Below are positions 18,801-26,806 of a stretch of 64,000 nucleotides of DNA, one piece after another (within the stretch, counting starts at the first letter, position 1; every line of letters begins with the position of its first letter). The DNA lies in assembly GCA_041739875.1 (NCBI GenBank), contig JBGSNA010000157.1, forward strand, positions 1 through 64,000, given 5' to 3'. Made by a program: the position numbers and the translations under genes. This DNA comes from JBBSJZ01 sp041739875. GTDB lineage: Bacteria; Planctomycetota; Planctomycetia; Pirellulales; Pirellulaceae. Below the pieces are notes generated by a model, which was not told the origin of the DNA, did no database searches, and worked only from the letters and a program-made list of their open reading frames with translations.

Positions 18801-20123
18801 ATGGATAAAACAAACGTCGCAATCGTTGGTCTCGGGACCGTTGGAACTGGTGTCGCCCGCTTGTTGCTGGATCATGGCGATCGAACGGCACGTCATGCTG
18901 GAAGGACGCTTTGGCTTAAAAAAGCCGTCGTGCGTGACTTGAATAAGCCGCGTGGTGTTGAGTTGCCCGCGGACGTCCCAACCGACTCACTCGATGATGT
19001 AATCAACGACCCGGAAATTACCGTTGTCGCACAATTGATCGGTGGTCTTGAACCTGCGAGATCCATCATGTTGCGATTGTTGGAGTCCGGCAAAGACATT
19101 GTGACGGCGAACAAGGCGTTGTTGGCGAGCCACGGCCCGGAGCTATTCAATCGTGCGCGTGAACTCGGACGAAGTATCGCGTTCGAAGCCTCTGTCGCAG
19201 GCGGTATTCCGATTATTGCCAATATCAGCCAGTGCCTCTCGGCGAACCAAATTATTTCGCTCGAAGGAATTCTCAACGGGACAAGCAACTTCATCGTCAC
19301 TCAAATGGACGAAAAAGGAGCTTCTTACGCGGATGTGCTTCGCCGGGCACAGCAACTCGGATATGCCGAAGCGGATCCAACCATGGACGTCGATGGAACG
19401 GATGCAGCGCAAAAACTAGCGATTTTGTCACACTTGGCGTTCGGCGCAACGGTTGACTGGTCGGACATCCCTCGGGTTGGCATCGACGGACTTGATCCAG
19501 ACGACTTAAAATACGCTCGGCAATTGGGATACCGCATTAAGTTACTTGCGATTGCCAAACTTGCGGACGACGGTTTGGAGCTTTCTGTCTCACCCACGTT
19601 AGTACGCATCGGTACGCCACTGGCTGAGGTTCGTGACGTTTTTAATGCGATTCGTGTTGTCGGGGATGCTGTCGGTCCCGTTTTTTATCACGGTCTCGGT
19701 GCCGGTCAAATGCCAACGGCCTCGGCCGTTGTCGCTGACTTGATCGATACAGCCGTGGGACGAACGCGGTTGACATTCCAGACACTCGAGTATTTCTCCG
19801 CCGACACTCCACCACGCGTGAAGCTCCGCGACGCTGAGACGCTTTGTGGTCGGTACTATTTCCGATTGCAAGTCGCCAATCACCCGGGGACACTCGCGGC
19901 GATTGCAAACGTTTTGGCAAAGCATGGGATTTCGATTGCTTCGGTGATCCAGCATGAAAGGGGCGACACCGGTTCGGATGAGAACGCACCCCAGTTGGAT
20001 CCGGTACCGCTGGTGATCATGACTCATGAGGCAACCGAGGGGGCGGCGCGTCTTGCGACGGCTGAGATTCAGTCGCTCGCCTCCGTAACAGGTCCGGTTG
20101 TGCGTTTAAAAGTGAAGGTTTGA
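18801..20123 (+). CDS. hom: Homoserine dehydrogenase
   Basis: Reduces aspartate semialdehyde to homoserine with NAD(P)H, the branch point to threonine and methionine. 440 residues from the ATG at 18801 (MDKTNVAIVGLGTVGTGVAR), which starts directly on the Rossmann dinucleotide-binding motif; the longer frame uses a TTG in the leader. Landmarks: VVAQLIGGLEPARSIM, IVTANKALLASHGPELF, VAGGIPIIANISQCL, EGILNGTSNFIVTQM, YAEADPTMDVDGTDAAQKLAIL, and DDLKYARQLGYRIKLLAIA with the catalytic Lys region. A C-terminal ACT domain (residues ~350-440, FRLQVANHPGTLAAIANVLA) suggests feedback control by threonine. It follows the TadE gene by 99 bp and is probably separate from it. Confidence 0.96.
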   Translation: MDKTNVAIVGLGTVGTGVARLLLDHGDRTARHAGRTLWLKKAVVRDLNKPRGVELPADVPTDSLDDVINDPEITVVAQLIGGLEPARSIMLRLLESGKDIVTANKALLASHGPELFNRARELGRSIAFEASVAGGIPIIANISQCLSANQIISLEGILNGTSNFIVTQMDEKGASYADVLRRAQQLGYAEADPTMDVDGTDAAQKLAILSHLAFGATVDWSDIPRVGIDGLDPDDLKYARQLGYRIKLLAIAKLADDGLELSVSPTLVRIGTPLAEVRDVFNAIRVVGDAVGPVFYHGLGAGQMPTASAVVADLIDTAVGRTRLTFQTLEYFSADTPPRVKLRDAETLCGRYYFRLQVANHPGTLAAIANVLAKHGISIASVIQHERGDTGSDENAPQLDPVPLVIMTHEATEGAARLATAEIQSLASVTGPVVRLKVKV

Positions 20124-20288
20124 GTGTTGTCAGGCATGAGGTCAGGTTTCTCGCCCTTTGTCGGAAATCCTCGGCAACGTTTGCTGAAGTCGCGGGCTAC
20201 GATCGCGTAGAGCATTTTTGGATTCGTCCAATTGGCGTTGGAGTTGACGTCCTCTCAGCCGTGATAATCCGCACAGACCCTACTTCTC

Positions 20289-21158
20289 ATGATTCACGTC
20301 CAGCACCTAACTAAGGTTTACAACGACCAAACTCGTGGTCGTTTTGTGGCTGTGGATCGTGTTTCGTTTACGGTCCGTCCAGGCGAAATCTTTGGGTTGC
20401 TCGGACCCAACGGCGCTGGCAAGACGACTGTTCTGCGAATATTGAGCACGGTGCTGAAAAGTACGAGCGGTATCGCACTGGTTTCCGGTCACGACGTGGC
20501 AACGCAACCGGCGGAAGTTCGTCGACGAATCGGGTTCGTTAGCAACAATACCGCAATCTATGACCGAATGACCGCATGGGAATTGGTCCAGTATTTTGGT
20601 CGTTTGCATGGGATGCCCAAAGACGTTCTCAACCAGCGACTCGAGTCGCTTTTCGACCAGCTGCGAATGAATGACTTTCGTGACGTGCCTGGTGCGAAAA
20701 TGTCAACGGGAATGAAACAAAAAGTTTCGATCGCACGAGCGATGGTGCATGACCCGCCAGTGCTCGTATTCGATGAAGCGACACTCGGATTAGATGTGTT
20801 GGTTGCGAGGAACTTATTGTCCGTGATCCGTTCGCTTCGTGATGCCGGCAAATGCTTGATCTTTTCAACCCACATCATGAGCGAAGTTGAACGGTTATGC
20901 GATCGTATTGCGATCATGCATCGAGGTCGAATCTTGGATACCGGTTCCCTCGAGGACTTGCGAGCAAGACACGGTGAGCATGATTTTGAAGAGCTGTTCT
21001 TTGGCTTACTCAGTCGACATGAGCAAGCTGAGCGTGACCAAACGGATGAGCATGGCCCTGGTGCCTGGTCGTCCACGACTGCATCGCGAGAGCAGTTGCC
21101 GACGAGTGTGAAGCTCGAGCCGGCGGTAGAAAGCGTACCTGGGGGGATGGTTTCGTGA
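20289..21158 (+). CDS. ABC transporter ATP-binding protein, NatA type
   Basis: 289 residues. Walker A GLLGPNGAGKTT (~40-48), Q-loop region IGFVSNNTAIYDRM, signature MSTGMKQKVSIARAM and Walker B VLVFDEATLGLD, then the H-loop FSTHIMSEVERL. MSTGMKQK is the form typical of NatA/ABC-2 exporters. The usual Pro of DEPT is Ala here. A ~45-residue hydrophilic C-terminal tail follows the core domain. It couples ATP hydrolysis to the permease encoded next, whose GTG start overlaps this stop by four bases (GTGA at 21155), implying translational coupling. Substrate unknown; NatAB exports sodium in Bacillus, but related pairs carry other cargo. Confidence 0.92.
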   Translation: MIHVQHLTKVYNDQTRGRFVAVDRVSFTVRPGEIFGLLGPNGAGKTTVLRILSTVLKSTSGIALVSGHDVATQPAEVRRRIGFVSNNTAIYDRMTAWELVQYFGRLHGMPKDVLNQRLESLFDQLRMNDFRDVPGAKMSTGMKQKVSIARAMVHDPPVLVFDEATLGLDVLVARNLLSVIRSLRDAGKCLIFSTHIMSEVERLCDRIAIMHRGRILDTGSLEDLRARHGEHDFEELFFGLLSRHEQAERDQTDEHGPGAWSSTTASREQLPTSVKLEPAVESVPGGMVS

Positions 21159-23464
21159 GGCGAATCAGCAGCAGTGTGGATCTCAAGCGGGCGGCGGACA
21201 ACTCGAATCATACCATCAACCAGACGCGGTTTTCCGCGGTTGTATTGATTTACGTTCGCGAGATGCGAGACCAACTTCGTGACCGACGAACTCTGTTCAC
21301 GATCGCGGTGTTACCGATTTTGCTCTATCCTCTCGTTGGGACGTTGCTGTTGCAGATCGCACAGTTCACTCGCCAGCATCCAACGAGTATTTGCGTGATC
21401 GGGCGCGAGAACTTGGAGAATGCTCCACCGCTTTTGGGTGAAGACAGTTTTGCTGAGGGCTTTATTGCCGAAACAGATCGCATCGATCTTGTGATTCATC
21501 GGTGGGATGAGTTTACGGAGGACCTTGATATCCCGTCGCAAACCGATCGTTGGGTTCGCGATGGCACATTCGACTTGGTTGTCGTTATTCCTCCTGGATT
21601 CGCCAATGTGAAAGATCTCGTATCGGAACCGCAGCGAGACAAAGAGGCAAGCGAAAAGGCTGTAACGGTTGGGAGCGATTCCAACAAGAGTATCCAGCTA
21701 TTGTATAACGTTGCGAGTGATCAGTCGTTGGTCGCGAAAGACCGAATCATGCGCATCTTGACCCAATGGCGTGGCGGATGGGTCCGAGAACGTCTTGCCG
21801 ATTCCGGCGTTAAGTTATCCGTGCTTGATCCCTTCAGCGTTCAAGACATTGACATTGCGCCCGAACATACACGCGAGGCGGCGCTTTGGAGCAAGTTGCT
21901 TCCATTTGTGATGCTCGTGTGGGCGATGACCGGTGCTTTCTACCCAGCCATTGACTTGGTCGCGGGAGAGAAGGAACGTGGGACTCTTGAAACGCTGCTC
22001 TGTAGCCCCGCGCTTCGAAGCGAAATTGTTTGGGGCAAGTTGGCTGCCGTGACAACGTTCAGCATGATGACTGCGATACTCAACGCAGGCAGCATGCTTG
22101 TCACGAGTACTTTCGTCTTTCGGCAAATAGGGATTGGCGCTGCGGGTACGTCTCTCGGCGCACCACCGCTGATTCCCATGCTCTGGTTGCTCGTTGCGTT
22201 AGTACCACTTTCGGCGTTGTTTAGTGCACTTGCCCTTGCGGTGGCTGCGATGGCGCGAAGCAGTAAGGAAGGCCAGTACTATTTGATGCCGTTGATGATG
22301 GTGACATTGCCGTTAGTGCTTCTGCCGATACTTCCGGGCACGACGTTGACGACTGGAACGAGTCTGATTCCCGTGACAGGTATGTTTTTACTTGTTCGCG
22401 CATTGGTTGAAGGCCAGTACGCGATGGCGGTTTGGCATTTACCAATCGTGATCGGAGTTACGGGCGGTTGTCTGTGGCTAGCTGTTCGTTGGGCGCGTCG
22501 CCAATTCGAAGATGAAGCGGTGTTGTTTGGTGGTGGTGATCAATGGGAATTGCGCCAGTGGGTTCGCCACTTGTGGCGCGACCGACAGACAGCCGCTACG
22601 CCTGGGCAAGCCTTTGCATGCGGTGCGATTATCTTGGTCGCTTTGTTCTTTGGTAAGTTGGCCGTGACTGAGATGCCAACGGACTTTGCCGGAATGTCGC
22701 TGCTGGTTCTGATTCCACAGCTCGGATTGATTTTGGCTCCAGCGCTGTTGATGGCAACCATGCTAACAACATCGCTTAGGAAAAGCTTACGGGTGCGAAT
22801 GCCACATTGGACAACACTGCCCTTGGCGGTACTGATGGGAGTGACGTTGCACCCGCTTTACGTGTCGCTGGCACAGTGGATTTCATATACCTATCCTATC
22901 AGCGAGCAAGCTTCTGAAGCGATGCGACCGTTCGGTGAGATGATTAGTTCGGCGCCATGGTTGTCGGTGGTGTTCTTGATGGCGTTTGTTCCAGCCCTGT
23001 GCGAAGAGCTTGCATTTCGCGGATTCATATTTGGTGGGCTGGTAAGAAACCAATCGCGATTGCGTGCCGTCATCGTTACAGCATTGCTGTTTGGTGTTTC
23101 GCATGGTGTGCTTCAGCAATCCATTGCAGCGAGTTGCATGGGCGTGCTCTTGGGATGGATTGCTCTGCGAACAGGCAGTGTACTTCCTGGCATTTTGCTT
23201 CACTTCACGAACAATGCGCTGTCGGTTTCGATGGAGCGGATTGCGTCGAGTGACTGGGATGGTGCATCGATCTTCTTGCGAATGACCGCCGAAGGTCCGG
23301 CATATCAACCGATGTGGATCGTCGTTGCCAGTGGTGTGGCGGTGACTTGTTTGCTGTATTTCGGAAACGTAGAAGATACGACTGACGATCTTGAGAACGA
23401 TTTGATTGAGTTTGAAGGTCACGTCAGTGATCCTGGGACTCAATTGCAAACGGCAACAGCCTAG
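21155..23464 (+). CDS. ABC-2 permease fused to a CPBP (CAAX/Abi-type) intramembrane protease domain
   Basis: 769 residues in two parts. Residues ~25-430 are a NatB/ABC-2 permease: cytoplasmic start, first helix ILPILLYPLVGTLLLQIAQF, a large soluble loop, and a membrane block with DLVAGEKERGTLETLLCSPA, the conserved ABC-2 coupling motif. Residues ~480-720 form a second membrane domain with the CPBP motifs PALCEELAFRGFIFGGL (EExxxR), LLFGVSHGVLQQ and LLHFTNNALSV, the metal-ligand layout of Rce1-type glutamic/metal intramembrane proteases. All key residues look intact, so proteolysis is plausible. One polypeptide would link export to cleavage or to membrane sensing. It is coupled to the upstream ATPase gene. 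Confidence 0.9.
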   Translation: MRRISSSVDLKRAADNSNHTINQTRFSAVVLIYVREMRDQLRDRRTLFTIAVLPILLYPLVGTLLLQIAQFTRQHPTSICVIGRENLENAPPLLGEDSFAEGFIAETDRIDLVIHRWDEFTEDLDIPSQTDRWVRDGTFDLVVVIPPGFANVKDLVSEPQRDKEASEKAVTVGSDSNKSIQLLYNVASDQSLVAKDRIMRILTQWRGGWVRERLADSGVKLSVLDPFSVQDIDIAPEHTREAALWSKLLPFVMLVWAMTGAFYPAIDLVAGEKERGTLETLLCSPALRSEIVWGKLAAVTTFSMMTAILNAGSMLVTSTFVFRQIGIGAAGTSLGAPPLIPMLWLLVALVPLSALFSALALAVAAMARSSKEGQYYLMPLMMVTLPLVLLPILPGTTLTTGTSLIPVTGMFLLVRALVEGQYAMAVWHLPIVIGVTGGCLWLAVRWARRQFEDEAVLFGGGDQWELRQWVRHLWRDRQTAATPGQAFACGAIILVALFFGKLAVTEMPTDFAGMSLLVLIPQLGLILAPALLMATMLTTSLRKSLRVRMPHWTTLPLAVLMGVTLHPLYVSLAQWISYTYPISEQASEAMRPFGEMISSAPWLSVVFLMAFVPALCEELAFRGFIFGGLVRNQSRLRAVIVTALLFGVSHGVLQQSIAASCMGVLLGWIALRTGSVLPGILLHFTNNALSVSMERIASSDWDGASIFLRMTAEGPAYQPMWIVVASGVAVTCLLYFGNVEDTTDDLENDLIEFEGHVSDPGTQLQTATA

Positions 23465-23587
23465 TTGCTGGGGGCGGATCCTAAATCCCCGTCATTTCAA
23501 CATGACCGTTGGCGTCGCCAGCGAAATTTTGCGATAACTAGAAGCTCAGTAGCGGCTTCGTGGCGGGGCTCCGAGGACAACAGGTGA

Positions 23588-24982
23588 TTGTCATCGAGAG
23601 TGCTGGCTTTTTCGCGGTGCCGACGCGGGAGCAAGCACTTGAATCCAACGATCATCTATCGGACGCTCGGCGTTCTGTTTTGGGGCATTTTTGTTTTTGC
23701 CTCTAGCCTCGCCTTGCTGCGGAGTGGTGCACTGGGCAGTACGAGCAACGGCAGCACAAGCAACGGCAAACAAAACGCGTCTTCGCTCGTACGTTATCTC
23801 TCGGGCCCGACACAGTCCCCTTTGCTCATTGATGCGTCTGGCGAGCTTCATGTTGGTGATCCCGTTTTTTTCGAAGCACGCCCAGGCGACTGGAGCCAGA
23901 TTGGCTATGTATCGCGACTTTCGATCGACGACAAAGCAGTTCCCGGCTATGAGTCAACTCATCGTGTCCAGCTCGCCTGGTATGCGAGTGATCTTGATCC
24001 GAATCAGTGTCAGTTGACCCAGTTTTACAGCAGCGGCCGACTCGACGACATTGTCAGAATGCTGTTGCCGACCGAGAAGCGTGAAAGAATTCAACAACGA
24101 CTCGCAACCGCATTTCGAACGCACGGTGACGCGATTTCATCGGCTGTCGTGCCGCTCGTTGAAGAGAGCTTGCGAGAATCGTTGCCACTGATTGAAAGGG
24201 AGATGCACGCGAGTGTCGCTCGGCATCGTAGCGAAGTGGACTCAGTCGCGTCTCGTTTGAATCGAGATGTTGTACAGGAGCGGTTGATACCACTAGCAAA
24301 AGAACAGCTACTCCCGATTGTTAAGCGGCACGCGGAAGAGCCCGCAGAGGCCATCGGGCGCGAGCTTTGGGATCGTGCGTCGATTTGGCGATTTGGGTGG
24401 CGAGCAGTTTACGACTCGACTCGAATTCCTAATAAAAGCAAGGTCAAGGAAGAATGGCAGCGTTTTGTCGATGAAGAAGCGACCGAGGTGATTGAGTCGC
24501 ATATGGATGAGTTGACGGTTGCAGTGCAGCGAATCCTTGCGGATGTTGCCAGTGATCCCGACGTTCGAAGCGAACTGGCTCAGGCAGTGGAGGTGGTTGC
24601 ATCGGATACCCAGACACGGGCTCTCGTGCAAGCAATCTTAAAAGAGTCAGTTGTCGAAAACCAGGCACTTCGTGAGCGATGGCGTGAGATTTGGACGAGC
24701 GAAAAAGCTATCGCGTCGCTTTCAATTGCTTCGGATAGATTGGAGCCCGTCGTTCGCAGTATCGGTGACGAGATATTCGGGACTCGTGATGGCGGTATTG
24801 ATCCAGATTTTGCTCGCGTGTTGCGAAATCAAATTCTGGGCAAAGACCGTCGTTGGCTTGTTGCAAGACCCGTATCGGGGCAATCAGTGGTCGCCCATGT
24901 GATTCGCGTTTCCCATGAGGCGATGGTGTTCCCGATAGTCTACTTGGCTGAGGACGAGCACGAGATCGAGGTTGGCCAGTGA
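23588..24982 (+). CDS. Membrane-anchored helical protein with a possible MCE-like segment
   Basis: 464 residues; no ATG fits, so TTG at 23588 is used, with GAGGAC upstream (GTG 23600 and TTG 23639 are alternatives). One N-terminal transmembrane helix (TLGVLFWGIFVFASSLALLR) is followed by a Ser/Gly linker and a segment at ~80-115, IDASGELHVGDPVFF then IGYVSRLSI, which resembles the start of MCE/MlaD domains (G-L-x-x-G-D-P-V ... G-x-V). The next ~280 residues are long charged helices, and the C-terminus returns to short strands. Its stop overlaps the GTG of the fused MlaF-MlaE gene (GTGA at 24979), so the two products very likely act together. I infer a periplasmic substrate-binding partner for lipid transport; the MCE assignment is tentative. 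Confidence 0.6.
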   Translation: MSSRVLAFSRCRRGSKHLNPTIIYRTLGVLFWGIFVFASSLALLRSGALGSTSNGSTSNGKQNASSLVRYLSGPTQSPLLIDASGELHVGDPVFFEARPGDWSQIGYVSRLSIDDKAVPGYESTHRVQLAWYASDLDPNQCQLTQFYSSGRLDDIVRMLLPTEKRERIQQRLATAFRTHGDAISSAVVPLVEESLRESLPLIEREMHASVARHRSEVDSVASRLNRDVVQERLIPLAKEQLLPIVKRHAEEPAEAIGRELWDRASIWRFGWRAVYDSTRIPNKSKVKEEWQRFVDEEATEVIESHMDELTVAVQRILADVASDPDVRSELAQAVEVVASDTQTRALVQAILKESVVENQALRERWREIWTSEKAIASLSIASDRLEPVVRSIGDEIFGTRDGGIDPDFARVLRNQILGKDRRWLVARPVSGQSVVAHVIRVSHEAMVFPIVYLAEDEHEIEVGQ

Positions 24983-26577
24983 ACGATCGCCCATCTCCAC
25001 CGAGTTTGCGGCTGGACCACGTGAGTGTTTTTGCAGGTGCGCGGCATTTGCTGGACGAGTCTACCATCGAGATACCTGGCGGCAAGATCACAGTCATCGT
25101 CGGCGGAAGCGGCGCGGGTAAATCGGTTCTGTTGCGCACGCTTGCGGGATTGAATCCGATGAACGGTCCTGTCGTTCATTGGACAGGCAGGATCGACCTA
25201 GCGTCTCCGTCCAACAAGCAGTCACCAGATTCGAGCGTCGTGCCACTGGCTCGGCGTGTCGGAATTGTATTTCAGCAGTTCGCGCTGTTTGATGAGCTGT
25301 CGCCCTTAGCCAATGTGCAGTTTGCGATTGATCATCGCGCTGGAAGTGATGATTTGCCGACTCAGACCTCTCGCCAGTGGCTGGACGAGCTTGGCGTGCC
25401 AAGTGATACACAGGTTTCAGCGTTGAGCGGGGGCCAGAAACAGCGACTCGCAATTGCACGTACCTTGGCCGCGAATCCGGATGTCATACTCTATGACGAG
25501 CCCACATCTGGGTTGGACTCCGCAAGCGGAAAGAAAGTCGCTGAGCTCATTCGGGAAACACACGAGCATCACCATCGCACAAGCATTGTCGTTACGCACG
25601 ACTATCAAACGCTGTTGCCGATCGCTGATGATGTCCTGTTGTTGGACTCAAAAACGAAGAAGATCATTCGGATTCCTCGCAACGAGTGGTCCAAGGTAGC
25701 GGAGCGGATGGAAGCGGTTGCGCTTCCGATGGAAGGTGATTCCCCAGATCGTGCGAGGACCTCGCTGCTTCGCCGGTTTGTGGCGATCCTCGATCGAGGA
25801 GTGGTCGCGACGGGGAGTTCGATCGTGGCGGCAATTTGCTTACCGCGATACATCGTTCCTGTCTTTCCGAGGCTGGCATGGGGATTGCGTTTCACGGCGC
25901 ATTACTTGAGGCTCGTTGGTGGCCCTAGTGCTTGGGTTTACTTGATGTTGGCTGGATTGATTGTCGGGTTTACAGGCACGTACTTTACGTTTCGATTTCT
26001 GCCGTTTCGGCTTTATACCCAGCCCCTGTTGGTCGACGAGTTACTTTCTTCAATTGGATTCGCGTTGTATCGGATTTTAGTGCCCGTGCTAGCGACGATT
26101 TTGATCGCAGCGAGATGCGGCGCGGCTGTGGCTGCGGACGTGGGTGTGAAAAAGTATGGTGGCCAAGTCGACGCGCTTCAAACGCTCGGCGTCCGTCCGA
26201 CAAGCTACCTGCTTGGTCCGATCGTAATCGCCTTTGTGATTGCGACTCCGCTCTTGGAATCGCTCGCCTTTACCGCAGCACGCACGATAAGCCTGATTAC
26301 GTTCACGGTGACGCATCCATCGATGGGGCCGTATTTTTGGCAGCAACACTTTTATCGGAATCTTCAGCAAGCCCAGTCGTGGATGTACGTCGGATGGGCC
26401 TGGGTCTTGGCAAAGAACTTAGCTTGCGGTATCGGTACCGCCGCGATCGGTTACTATCGAGGGATGCAGGAGAAAAACTCCGCAGTCGATGTGAGTCACT
26501 CGATCACGTCGACGGTGTTGTGGACAACGCTTTACGTTTTGGTCGTCCATTTCATCATGGCTTTGTTCGAGTTCTAG
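24979..26577 (+). CDS. Fused MlaF-like ATPase and MlaE-like permease, putative lipid transporter
   Basis: 532 residues. N-terminal ABC ATPase (~1-235): Walker A GGSGAGKSVLLRTLAG, GIVFQQFALFDELSP, signature LSGGQKQRLAIARTLA, Walker B VILYDEPTSGLDS, and VVTHDY. The C-terminal half (~300-530) has the MlaE permease pattern: LVDELLSSIGFALYRILVP, LIAARCGAAVAADVGVKKYG, QVDALQTLGVRPTSYLLGP and several hydrophobic helices. Mla systems move phospholipid between the membranes, with MlaF and MlaE usually separate proteins; here they are one chain. The upstream overlapping gene would supply the MlaD-like part. Substrate and direction cannot be read from sequence. Confidence 0.88.
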   Translation: MNDRPSPPSLRLDHVSVFAGARHLLDESTIEIPGGKITVIVGGSGAGKSVLLRTLAGLNPMNGPVVHWTGRIDLASPSNKQSPDSSVVPLARRVGIVFQQFALFDELSPLANVQFAIDHRAGSDDLPTQTSRQWLDELGVPSDTQVSALSGGQKQRLAIARTLAANPDVILYDEPTSGLDSASGKKVAELIRETHEHHHRTSIVVTHDYQTLLPIADDVLLLDSKTKKIIRIPRNEWSKVAERMEAVALPMEGDSPDRARTSLLRRFVAILDRGVVATGSSIVAAICLPRYIVPVFPRLAWGLRFTAHYLRLVGGPSAWVYLMLAGLIVGFTGTYFTFRFLPFRLYTQPLLVDELLSSIGFALYRILVPVLATILIAARCGAAVAADVGVKKYGGQVDALQTLGVRPTSYLLGPIVIAFVIATPLLESLAFTAARTISLITFTVTHPSMGPYFWQQHFYRNLQQAQSWMYVGWAWVLAKNLACGIGTAAIGYYRGMQEKNSAVDVSHSITSTVLWTTLYVLVVHFIMALFEF

Positions 26578-26634
26578 TCGACACGATCTATTCAATTCAA
26601 CTTGTTTTAGTTTCAAGAAAGCCGAGTTATTCGC

Positions 26635-26805
26635 ATGGACAAGAAAGCCAAGAAACGTCTCGATGTCATCAACAAGAAACTGCAATCACTCCGTCCGCGA
26701 CTCGTTGGTGCAAAATCTCAAGCGGATGATCTCGACGAGATTAAGCAACTAGAGTCCGAGATCAGTTCACTCGAAGCGGAAGCGGAGAAGCTCAAGTCGA
26801 GCTGA
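26635..26805 (+). CDS. Small 56-residue charged coiled-coil protein
   Basis: An ATG at 26635 opens a 56-codon frame: MDKKAKKRLDVINKKLQSLR, then PRLVGAKSQADDLDEIKQLE, then SEISSLEAEAEKLKSS. It is Lys-rich at the start and Glu-rich with a heptad pattern (I-x2-L-x3-I-x2-L-x6-L) at the end, so a short coiled coil is likely. CAAGAAAG upstream is a weak ribosome site. It lies 57 bp after the MlaFE gene on the same strand, and its TGA ends 1 bp before the end of the convergent speA gene. I do not recognise the family. The clean composition and full use of the gap support a real gene. Confidence 0.6.
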   Translation: MDKKAKKRLDVINKKLQSLRPRLVGAKSQADDLDEIKQLESEISSLEAEAEKLKSS

Positions 26806-26806
26806 A

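Noticed and set aside
20558..21274. 238-codon minus-strand frame opposite the NatA/NatB junction
   Set aside because: Antisense shadow of two well-supported genes; Ser/Arg-rich translation typical of noise.
25932..26729. 265-codon plus-strand frame overlapping the MlaFE gene
   Set aside because: It is out of frame with a gene whose motifs continue to 26577, is Arg/Ser-rich and has no recognisable domain. It is also in a different frame from the 56-residue ORF.
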